Source of the DNA: Undaria pinnatifida
Taxonomy: Eukaryota; Sar; Phaeophyceae; Laminariales; Alariaceae
Length of the DNA stretch: 64,000 bases
NCBI GenBank assembly: GCA_012845835.1
Contig: JABAKD010000002.1
Coordinates: forward strand, 4,232,001 to 4,296,000
Direction: 5' to 3'
The position numbers and the translations under genes were made by a program. The notes under the pieces are model-generated. The model had not been told where the DNA came from. It was given only the letters and a program-made list of their open reading frames with translations, and ran no database searches. Positions 12,201 through 24,200 of the stretch are shown here, one piece after another; position 1 is the stretch's first letter, and every line of letters begins with the position of its first letter.

Positions 12201-15200
12201 CCTGAGGCTACCTCATTGCTTTATGACTTTATGTGCTTCTCATTTCGGAGGAAGGCAGTCCCACACATTTCTTCCATCACCTGCATGAACACGATATCAT
12301 AACGTCCGGGTTTTGGTGGCGTACGGACCCACTTGCCCGGTTGTGGACTCTGGGTTCTCCCTCTTATCGTTGCCTTGGTCGCACAGCATATAATCGTACG
12401 TTGGGGAGATTCGAGCAAACGTTTGGCTCGTCGCGGGTAAATGTACATGCTCACGCTCGAGCAATCGCAGAACTCGGATCGAACGGATTCAAGCAGATTG
12501 AGTCGGACATGCCACGGGTTGCGTATATATCGTACAGTACCTCTTACACCGTGAACGCCAAAGAGCAATGCAGTGCACTTCGCAGAACGAGTAAACCAGG
12601 AACACGAAAGGCAGTATTACGTTTACAGGCGAATGGCATGGATCCGGGAGACCGTATTACTGGTGAAAACGTAGAACGCACACGGTATTTGAGACTCTTG
12701 TCCGTTGATCTGCTCTGTAACACTTGTCGTATAAATTCCACTGATTTAGTTTGTTACCCCACACTGTGCAGATCTTTAGTTAAACCCAATACCATCTGTG
12801 CACGCCTTCCATGACTCAAACCCCTGACATAACGGTTCCAAGGTTCCTGCTTCACACGAATCATGCAAATCATATCCGCATTGAACGAAGGCGCAATATT
12901 CACGTTAACGTAGTTGAGGTTCCCAGGGAGGGGCCTGTGTAGTTTAACTGTCAACGCCCGATGCCGTGAGGACCAACAACATATATTGACCAATGCTACA
13001 CTTGAGGAGTAACGTTCGGGGCACGTTTTTGCAGTGGCCCGCGTCACTCGCCTAGGTATGATTTCGTTTAACCGAGGTGCAGAGTAACTCGAGCAAGTGG
13101 CCCAAACCCGACACGCGAAAGAGGGTACCCCCACCTACGGCAGTCTTAGACTAATGTCCACAGCGGGAAAGCAGTTGCTTACTACACCAGAAGTAGGTGT
13201 ATATCTTCTTGGCCATAAAACGGTCCACTGACGGGGTTCCTCACACGAGTAACTGCCCAACTTGGTTGGAGCCGATATATCTTTTGTACGTGCTGTACAA
13301 TGTCTAGCCCGTTGGGTTGTTTGTTGAACTTAGGTCACATTTTTGTTTTCTAACGCGGTGGTAGGTTAAGGCCATTCTTGGCTTCCTCGTGTGGGGAGCA
13401 TATCATGCAATTGATTTGAGCAACTCTACCATAGCACGAACCAGCAAGACTCTGATACTCTTGTCAACCACGTCAACGGCTACCTGCTGCGTCCGGCAGG
13501 CGCACTGCGTGCTTACGGTTCTAACATATCCGTCGACGGTGACACCGGCTTCATCGACAACGCTGCGTCCAAAGGAGGTGGGTGAAGACAAGCATACCAA
13601 TGCAAGAAACCTCGGATAGCCGGGCAGCACTGTTACAGCCAAGGTGAACGCCGTAGTTGCACCTAACGTTTATTCGCCGAGGAACAACCCGATGCTTGGC
13701 GCACAAGTACCGTTCGCAGTGCTCGACACTTTTCGGACTCCATAACGTGGTGCACGGTCTCCAAGAACGGATGAACCCTGCTCGATGATACACGAACACG
13801 AGGCCTGAACGAAGACCTCGCACTCGTACATAATACGGACGGTTGATGTGGGGTTGACTAGGCCAGTAGATCTGTTTATAAGAAGTCACAACGAAACAAG
13901 CAACGCCAGAAATGGTCTATAACGTGTATCGCCAACCATTGCACTTCGACACTTCTCGTAGTCAAACCGCAATATTTGAAGTTGTATTAACCAATGCGTT
14001 GGTCAACAGGGACCGCTTGATGGGAACTTCTCTTCTCTCTCTAGCTGGGATATGAGCAGAACAATGGTGGCGATTTAGGGGGGAGGGGGTCCTCTCATTC
14101 AAGCTGTCCAGTCAAAAGTCGCTCGCGCGAGTGTCTCCAAAAAATTGTTTATAACAGGAATCAGAATACGTTGCTGTCGCTTTGCTATCCGCATGGTCAT
14201 GGTGGCTTTACACACCGCAGTTCATACACAAGCACAACACAAGGTAAACATTCGATCGACTAACAATGACGCCCTCACCGTAGCCTTCTTCCACGGACTA
14301 CGATGGGCAGGCATTTTGACCGTCCTTCAAGCTTGAAAAAAATATTGCGGTCAATGTGCCAGTTCGTACAAAACCTTTTGCTGCAAAGGGCTGAAGCATG
14401 GCGCGACGAGCTTTTCTTCTACGCGTACTGTGGGATAAGTCTGTTATCGTCGTCCTATCTTCTTTTCCCCTAGAGGTAAATTGTGGTTTATAAGCATTTG
14501 GTCGTCTACATTCGCTATGAACACTCAAGAAACTAGTATATTATAACAGTTTCGAGACAAAAAACGACTCAAGATACCCTGCCTAGTTGTTTTCGCCGCA
14601 TCCCCTCACAACTTCAATTTTGAACTCACCGCCTGCAGACTCCCATTGGCTTGTTCAGGCAGAGTAGCCCCACCGAGTATATCATTGTAACATGCCGTGC
14701 GCGTGTCATCGGCGGATTCGTTCTTCGCTCGCTTATCGGTTTAGCCAAACCCAGTCAAGCATACCTTCGGAACATCTATACGATATATAGTTGAGGAAAG
14801 TAATGTTTGTGTTTAGTACCACAGTCGGCCAGAACCATTGAACCATGAACACAATTCGTGACGTTCACAATACCTAAATGCTTGGTTTGGATTCTCCATG
14901 ACGGGGTGAGCTAACGGTAAAGACATGCGGATGTGCGGAAGGAATCTCCTTCCCTGTACTAACTAAAAAAGGCGGCAGCGCATCATAGCAGAAGTTGAGG
15001 TTATGGGGACTTGGCCCGCTGTTGTTGTTGGTGTTTCTTTCGAGAACTCTTCTTTCAGCAGTGACTCTCCTTACCTAGAGACCTTTCTCGTCTTATATTT
15101 TTCGTTGGATCTCCCGAAGCTTTTAATGGGTCAGGTCGAATTTCGCGGGTCAGGTCGAGTCGGGTCGGGTCGGGTCGGGTCGGGTCGGGTCGGGTCGGGT

Positions 15201-18200
15201 CGGGTCGGGTCGGGTCGGGTCGGGTCGGGTCGGGTCGGGTCGGGTCGGGTCGGGTCGGGTCGGGTCGGGTCGGGTCGGGTCGGGTCGGGTCGGGTCGGGT
15301 CGGGTCGGGTCGGGTCGGGTCGGGTCGGGTCGGGTCGGGTCGGGTCGGGTCGGGTCGGGTCGGGTCGGGTCGGGTCGGGTCGGGTCGGGTCGGGTCGGGT
15401 CGGGTCGGGTCGGGTCGGGTCGGGTCGGGTCGGGTCGGGTCGGGTCGGGTCGGGTCGGGTCGGGTCGGGTCGGGTCGGGTCGGGTCGGGTCGGGTCGGGT
15501 CGGGTCGGGTCGGGTCGGGTCGGGTCGGGTCGGGTCGGGTCGGGTCGGGTCGGGTCGGGTCGGGTCGGGTCGGGTCGGGTCGGGTCGGGTCGGGTCGGGT
15601 CGGGTCGGGTCGGGTCGGGTCGGGTCGGGTCGGGTCGGGTCGGGTCGGGTCGGGTCGGGTCGGGTCGGGTCGGGTCGGGTCGGGTCGGGTCGGGTCGGGT
15701 CGGGTCGGGTCGGGTCGGGTCGGGTCGGGTCGGGTCGGGTCGGGTCGGGTCGGGTCGGGTCGGGTCGGGTCGGGTCGGGTCGGGTCGGGTCGGGTCGGGT
15801 GGGTCGGGTCGGGTCGGGTCGGGTCGGGTCGGGTCGGGTCGGGTCGGGTCGGGTCGGGTCGGGTCGGGTCGGGTCGGGTCGGGTCGGGTCGGGTCGGGTC
15901 GGGTCGGGTCGGGTCGGGTCGGGTCGGGACGGGTCATTTGACCCGACCCGACCAATGAGCATTTCGAGACATCTTAACCCGACCCGACCGGACCCGAGAG
16001 AACTTTGAGACGTCTTGACCGGACCCGGCTCGACCCGACCCGACCCGATCCGACCTGATCCGACCCGACACAATTCGGGTGACCCTCGAGATGCGGGTTT
16101 CATTCGGGTCAGGTCGACTTGATCCGTGACATTTCTCACGAGTCAACGTTGAAAAGTCACCGGTCAAAGCATGTATACCTCGGTCGGTTGGTTGGTCATT
16201 GGTCCCTCGTACTTTTCCCAGTATTTTTTTTTCTCTAGGTTTTTACCGGCATTGTTTGCAGCTGATAATGGTGTCATGTGGTGTGCGCCCGAGAAATAAT
16301 AACGAAACCGCAACACATATGCATGGGCATACCCGTACCGCAAGACCACGGGGTTGACCCGAAGAGCGACCCAACGAGCGAGCTACTTATAAGTGCAGTC
16401 TCCGGCCGAGGCAAGTTGCCTAGCTGAGCCGCCTCCGGCAGCGATCTGTCAGTACGGGCTGCGATCCGCGAGGATTCGGGATCTGCTGCTGGTGCTGGCT
16501 GCTGCCAGTGCCGCTGCTGCTTCGACGACGAATGCCCTTCCTTGCCTTTTTACGTTTGGTCACATTTTGTACTGGTATGACCGTAATATTACTACTGTTG
16601 TTACGGCTGCAGCCGGTACGGGATTCGCGTCACACTGCTGTATGTCTTGGTACGAGTAGCTAGGGGTACTGCCCGGTGATTGTTCCGTATGCTGTGATAA
16701 CATATGATCGAAACATCGGCACGAGAGAGGGAGGAAGCGGAAAGCTTTGTATTTTAGTTTCGAATCCACGGGTCGGGCCCGCGAGGCGTTCATACGGCAA
16801 TGGCCCTAGGCTGTAATCTGTTTGAAAATGGCGGAACCGCCGGCACGATCCGCGGATTTGACCCACGGGTCAGCACAAAAATTAGCGGGGATCATGATTG
16901 CTTGACGCGCGAGTGGCCCGTATCTCGCGGGTCATGACCCCACCCGACCCGCGCGATATTTTGAAGACCTCTTTGTGACCCGGCCCGACCAGCCCCGCGA
17001 GATTTTGAAACCTCTTCACCCGACCCGATCTAACCCGCAAGAGTTTGAAGCCTATCGGCCCGACCCGACCCGACCCGACCCGACCCGACCCGAACCGACC
17101 CGACCCGTGAGGTTATAAAGTGTTTTGACCAGACCCGACCCGACACGCGAGATTTTGAAACCCCCTTGACCCGCGGGGCGGGTCATGAGCCGGCAAAAGC
17201 GTAAATCCGACTAACGACCATCACGACTAGAAGCACCATAATACGTTACTTGTTGTCACCACCGACACGACCGGTGGATGACGTGTTCCCCTCTTTACTG
17301 AATGTATGGCGACATCTATGGTGAATCGTGTAACGCTTGTTTTTTCTTTCATATTGCACCACATTTATTTGCTGTTTATTCTTGGTGGCAGCGCGCCTTG
17401 TCTCGTGTTTTCTTTGCAACATGATATGAGGACTCAGCGTCACATTATGGAACATATTTGGGTTTCATCTGACACCCATGGCCCGTGGTGTGCCCACCGA
17501 AAGTCGCCGAAAATGGCCCTATTTCGCGGGGTTCTGATTCCGAACCCGAAACTATTAGTCAAGAAAGTAACAAAACTTGAAAAGAACACGTTCTAGCTTT
17601 CTAGCGGGGTGTTTTTCAGATACTGAAACGTCAATCAAAAGAACCTACCCTTCTATACTCGAAATCCGCCACATCCCACCGCACTACACCAGACTTATAT
17701 CGCGGACTATGTCAAGGACCACAATGAAATTCTGCCAGTTTACCTCCGACTGCATTCCCGTATTAGACACCTGATGCTGCTACTGCTCGTGTGGCTGCAC
17801 GTAACTAAGTATGATATTTAACATGTGTGGATGCCGTTGTTGCTGCCGTTGCTTCTGGTGGTTCCACTATAGTTGGGTCGTGGCAGGCAGTGGAGAGGGT
17901 AAACCATATCAAACGACCTCCGTGCTCTCGAAATATTTGGCACTCCACTCCTGACTGTGGACATCACACTGGGAATTATTGTGTTACATGTTCAGTGTGA
18001 GTGTACCACAGAAGTCGCACAGGGCTAGGCGAAAAAGATACGCATGATGTTCGAGGCATGTGCTGGTGCTGGTGCTGCTGTTGCTGCTACTGGCTGTGTT
18101 AGCTGCGTATAGTATTAGAAACATACATGCAGGAGTTGCCGCCGTAGCTTTTCCTAGCCGCGTGGTAGGAAACGGCAGAGGGTAACGCATACTGGACGGA

Positions 18201-21200
18201 CAACGTCGCACATGGGGTGTTAACGGAGCGGGTTGATTCCAATAAATACCGAACAAAATCGGGGTTAGCAGTGCACTCCCGACATGTGGACGAAAATTTG
18301 GAATTCATTTGTTACATGTTCACCCCGGTTGTCTAGTGGTTACCCTCAAGTGCTAGTATTAATAGCGAGTCATCCCATGGTAGGGGTCTTGCACATTTTG
18401 AGCCAAGAAACGGCATACCGGGCCGGTTGAGCTACTCAAGTGAGGAACTGCCGGTTAGTCCAATAGACTAATGTAACGAGCAGAAAATATTTTGGGACTA
18501 GGCATAGAAACATGGTCGGGTTGCGCGAGCGAATGCCTTCGAGATCATGTTTCTGGTGAGATATTGACCTAGGTCCCCCCATGTTAGGAGCTCAGAAATC
18601 TCTAAGAAAATATGCTGCACCCGTGCCGTGGGACGGCCCTATTAATGACGTTGGCCCTTGAGTTTGATTCCCGCGATGGTGAGATTTGACTTTGTTTGCT
18701 AAAATGAAAGAAAAAAAAAAAGATCAACTGCTGGGAGCGCCTGGTAGAGTGGGATGGTGCAATTCGACACGACGAATCGACGAGGGTGAAAATGCTGGAT
18801 TATTGTCGCTGTAAAACTAGAGATACGTGCCGAAGTGGGGAAGCGGGACGAGGGGCCGCTATGTGACCCCGGATCTGAGTTACTACTGGAAGGGAGGGCG
18901 AGAGTAGGGCGACGATAATAATACATGAGATACAAAGGAAAAAAACGAAATGTTGGGTGCGCGAGTGCACATTGGGAGCCACATGGGGGCTAGGCGGAAC
19001 GGACACATACGTACGACGTTCGACGCATATGCTGCTGCTGCTGTTGCTGTTGTATGCAGCTGAGTATACCGTTCGAGAGATGTATATATTCTGCTGTTGC
19101 TGCTGTTGCTTCTTCTGACTGTGTGTAGCTTCGTCGTATCAGACGGCAGGAGGGCAAATCATACCAGTATTGGATTGATGATGTCGCACATCGGATGATG
19201 ACATCGTTCCAGCCGGGTGCTTTATATGTGTGTGAGGTTTGCAACTTACTTTCCGACACGTGGGAATGGTTCCCTCCTATTCTTAGCAGATTTTGGGATG
19301 ACGGTGAGAATCTAACCCTCGACCTCGTTCTTTAAAATTTCACGGCGAGCCTGCAACCTGCGACGGATTTTGACGAAAGTATACTCAAACCGTTGATCGA
19401 TCGACAGAAGCTACTTTGGGTAGGCCCTTCTACATACTCGAGTTTTTGGCACTGCTGCTGATGCCGTCTTGCCGCTTAACGGACGGCCCTTTTGACTCCG
19501 TACTTGTGGCAGCTTGGTGCAACAGCAGCCGCGCTGTTAGCTCTCTCCGTTTTATGGCAGTCACAAACGGTGCTAATATGTGTATTGTGTGTTATCATCT
19601 TGCGCTTGTGTATGTACCAATCATGTGTGCGTGGCGTGTGTTCTATCACCACAACAGCGTTTTACAGGAGATAACGAGCAGCAGCAGGCAGTGAAACTGC
19701 AGCAGCAGAGTATCAAAATATTGCCTAAGCACCACCAGTAACCACAGACAAGTTGTGTGTCGTTGGTGCATAGTAGGAGATCTGTTCGTAGAGTCGTATT
19801 CCCGAATGCCTTGACCGCCTCGCAGTCTGACGAGTGTTCTTATTCCTGTTGTATTAGAAGACAGACAGGAGACGAAGAGCAGAGCGCAGAGTGCCAGTGC
19901 CTTCCTCCCATAGGAAAAAGTGTATAAAAACGCCTACGAACATATACACAACCCACTGCAACTTTGGTAATCGTCGTCCTGTCACGACCCAAACTAATAC
20001 CCTCCCCGCCTCTTCACAGCAGTGACGAGACCGAACGAGTAATCCAAAACAACTAGCCAGGACCTGAGAGCAGCCAACGACAGTCCCGCAGTAAGGAAAC
20101 ACGGCAACCGGATCGAAACCCCCGTGTAACCTACACCTTCCAAACCATTGAGATGGTAATAATGGCCGCAGTCGAACGATGATCATCGCCAGTAATTTAG
20201 ATGCCAAGCAGCGCCCTACCTACCCATTTCCCTCAACGTCGCGTGGGGTGGCTGCCTGGCAATTTTTCCTCGCACGACTCAAAATGGTACTCATCGAACA
20301 ATGCTTACATCCCTTTCTTCTCCTCCAACGGTAGGTTCAACAAAAACTTGGGGAAGTACTTGAAAGGGGTCGCAGCAAGGGATTTCGTCAAAATTCTCGC
20401 GTGTTGCTTTTCTGAGGCTCCGAATTGAATTTCAATTCTCTTGGCATGAAATAACTCGTGGACGAAATGTAAGCGTACGTCTATGTGCTTTCTCCGCTCC
20501 GAACAAAGAGGGTCTTCCGCCAGCGATATGCCTCACTGATTATCCGCCTAGCTCTGAACAAGTAGACGAGAAGACTGCGCCCGTTAGCGGAGCCTCTGTC
20601 AACCGTTCACCCAGGCTACATACTCTGCTCCTTCCTTCAAAACCGTAGCGCACCTCTATGTGCTAGTTGTCCAACTGACGTCAGCACCCCGAAAGGTAAT
20701 TAAAGTCCCCGACACCGAGCGCCTGTCGTTAGATTTGTCGGCGTAGTCAGCATCATATTATGCAGTCAGATTCAATCCCAGACCTTTTTACAAAAGTCAA
20801 ACCCATACCCGCTCCCTGTATGAGCAGTCACCCTTTGGTTCGCCCTCCTCTCTTGGACTTAGTTCAACGCCAGGGGTCACGGGGACGTCAGAGGACAAGT
20901 TCACACCAAAACGATTTAGCATGCTATTATACCACCGTCTCGACCAGTCATCCGGCCCACTGCCGTCCGCTCTGTTTCAGACTCTATGGTGATCTGTTCA
21001 GGCGAACAAGCTTTCCTGGCATGTCACCACACCCATCGATTAGTTTAAATTCAATCTCGGCGTCGAAATTCGAGTAAGCAATAGCTTGTGCAAGATCTAC
21101 ATGGAAAATCGTCAGACCTTGCTCATTTGCAACAGCCGCCAGAATCTTTTGTTGACGCTGACGACGGGGTTGGTGCAACCTTTCGGAAGTATCTACGTCT

Positions 21201-24200
21201 TGCACCAGGCTGAAGCCCCTAGCCACAAGTCTTGCTGTCGTCTTCGCCATCATAGTATCTTTGTCAGACTTATAGGAGAATACCCAAACTTCACACCAGA
21301 CAGGTTTCCGCCCTCGCGGCAGTGTCGCGGCTACGTATGCTCCGGTCTTTTAGTAACCGTCCATTTCATTGTTGATGGCCTCACGCCACGCTGTTTATTA
21401 TTTCGAACGCTGTTGACACGGACTGCGGGAGCGGTTCTACATCTTCTGGGAATAAACTTGGCATGCCCACTCTCAACTCCTCTTTTTTTAAACCCAAAGC
21501 AAGTCCTCTAGCCATCATGGCCAAGGCGTCCTCCGTCATCCAGCATGAACTTTCCAGTAAACCCTCTATCTCCGTTCACGCTTACACTGCCCCAGGTATC
21601 GCGTCTCCAACCGCAGGCTGACGTTGAGCAGATCCACCCCGCAGGCGTTGACTCCGACCCCGGGTCCGGCCCATAACTGTTGGCGGTGGCGATCCCCAGC
21701 TGCTGAGCTCGTGACCTGCCTTCCCGGACAGGATCGCGAGGTGATCATCGCCGTTCCCTGGAACGATGCCGGAGGCTAGTGATGCGCCGGAGTTTTTTTC
21801 GGCCCTCCCTGCCTGGACTGAGGAGGCGTCCACCGCGTCCCCTTGACACGTGTCCACCGTCTTGACTGTCTCAACTCTCACTGTCGGGACCGCGAGGGTG
21901 TCCACCGCGGCCCTATAAACGAGTCCATCGTCTCCAGTGTTTCGTCACTAGTAACGCCGGCGGAAGGAGTCTCCTGTGAGCGCTCCCGCAAGAACACGTC
22001 TTGGTCAAACGCCCACGTCACGTCGAGGTCGGTCAGGCGATCTAGACCTTCATCTTCCTTGTCCATCACCCCCCCCGCCACCTCGATCTGACGAGCTCTC
22101 GTCGTCGGCCTCGGACCCCCCCGCGTTCTGAGCCAGGTAGTCTTGCATCTGGGGTGTTACAGGTGGTGCAGGCGACCGGCGTTGCCAGGTGACATGACGC
22201 GTGATAAGCAGAGTACGGTGTTTGGTCAGCACCCGTACGGTGTTTCGGGGGTGGTTGGGCGCAGGGCCCAGGTAAACCCACCCCTGTGCTTTCGCCTGGG
22301 ACTTGTTTTCCCTCTTCAACTTGCAGTAACCAGGCTTGAGGAAATTTTGAAGCAATACCGGGTGATGTTTACCGTTCCACATCTCGTACGGCGACTTGTT
22401 TGCGAGGTTAGCGGACGTTGCGGTGCGGTTCAAAGCATCGCACGCCCAGTGCGACGCTTCAGCCCACAACGATTTCGTTGCCGGTAATTGCCCCAAAAAC
22501 AAAAACGAGCATTCTGTACGCCGACGACGCAGCAGGTTATGATGACGAGGTCGTATGTACTACAGTCGCGTACGTTATACGTCTGATTCAATTTCTTGGT
22601 ACTTGGTATGCGTGCTCGTCGGGGTGACGAAATCCGGGTGCCGAGACGCCCGGAGCTAACGCAGGTCGTCTGTGGCATTAGTCACATAAAGGGTAAGTGC
22701 ACAAGGGGCACTGAGAAGACAACACAAAAAGGAGAAGAAGTGCGGTCGGCATAACGACACATGCTACGATAGATATGCACCACTATTTTTCTGAGGTTCG
22801 TCGATTTGGGAGCTTAAGACCGCTCTTAAAAAATGATTGAGATAAAAATCAAAAACTGCTACCGGATGAAACACCTCATGGCACACAACAAGATTCATGA
22901 AAAAAAAAGGCGTATGGGATTCTGGCACGTGGGCAACGTTCGTCAGCATTTGTCGTACGAGATCGTCCAGGCCGAAATACAAAGCTTGTATCGCCGTATC
23001 CTTCGATCGTGCGAGTTGAGTCGTCAGCAATGAGCAGTTTAAAATTTAACTACCGTAATTGATTATGCCATTTGCTGAAGGCGTCATGGGAGTACACGCT
23101 CCACTCTCGTAAAGCCAGGCGCAATCCCCTACCTGCCAAGAAGACTCCCCTTCCCCCGTTCTTCCCAAAACATCACTGCACACGCCCGCATCTCCGGCCT
23201 TGAAAGCTGAAGCATCAATCGTATCATTATGATTATCGTCGCCCGACGCCGCCAGTACATATTGCTCTTTCGACCCGGGGCAGACATTATCTGCATGCCT
23301 CCGTCCGTGGCATCGGCTGCATAGCTCTCTGTGTAGTCGACCCTCCAATGGCCCTTTTGGCCACACCTGTGGCATCTCACGTCGCGGGTACCACCTTCGG
23401 CATCTTTGGCGCTGCTGCCATCGCCCCCGGCAGCCGCGGCCGAGCCACCACCGTCTTCGTTGGTGCCTTTACCGCCGCGTCCTAGATGTCCCCGACGTCA
23501 ACCTTTTCCTTCACCGCGGCCTCCACCTTTGCCATGGGCAACACCGCCGACCCCTTTTCTGCGGCCTCCACCGCCGCCGCCGGCGAACATAGCATGGCTG
23601 GCATGGCAACCATTGAACGCACTCTTCACTTCCAGAAAGTTGGCGACGCCGTTCTCGTACAGCCTTGATGATGTGATCGCGGCCGATACTGTCACGGGAC
23701 GCCAAGTTTCCTTGCACCCACCTTGTATTTGGCAGGCAGGGAGCGTCAATGAATATTGTGTACAGTACAGCATGTCGTCGTCCACGGTCATTCCCGCTGT
23801 ACTCATTTCTGGAGCAAGATCTTCGATGTTGTACATTTCCTCAAGAGGGTGCATCCCTGGCGCTGTGGTAAAGTTGTGAAGGCGTCGGGAGAGGTCGGGT
23901 TTGTGGCCTCCGTCGTGTGGGGGCCGTACCACGCAAGAAAGGCGTCCCACAATTGGCCTCGGCGAAGTACACCGGTGCAACATTCTCTTGACGCTCTTGC
24001 TCTTGAAAACCGTCGATAGAAATTCCAGGTCAGTGCATCCCTATTCACATGTCGTGGCTGTACCCCCTGTCGACATGTATCGAGTTATCGGCATGCAATT
24101 CCCCTACGGGAAGGTACTCCGGTGGATTCCACACAAAATAGATTGGAAACCTGCGTCTTGCGCGAATTTCCCGGCGTCTTTAGTCCAGGCAGTCAAATCA

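Larger units (their letters stand above)
17770..19270 (+). repeat. CTG-rich dispersed repeat, three diverged copies
   Basis: Copies near 17770-18000, 18058-18322 and 19029-19270 each start with CTG runs, continue through a GGCAG(A/G)GGGTAA(A/C)-like segment and end near GTTACATGTTCA in the first two. Copies 2 and 3 are preceded by GGGCTAGGCG and a GACGTTCGACGCATATGCTG-like block. No coding signal. Confidence 0.55.

Noticed and set aside
12233-12814. 193-codon frame in intron 7
   Set aside because: No recognisable domain; probably chance in GC-balanced DNA.
12889-12936. Short GAIFT-like word
   Set aside because: Only five residues match, a stop follows at once, and the preceding bases are purine-rich, unlike an acceptor.
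14312-14391. Possible repeat relic after GATGGGCAG
   Set aside because: It needs a frameshift after a few codons and has no FxxN or donor.
15003-16139. Long open frames of 274-329 codons on both strands (GSGRV and DPTRP repeats)
   Set aside because: They are direct translations of the GGGTC pentamer array; a 5-base repeat is open in all frames that avoid stops. There are no splice or start signals.
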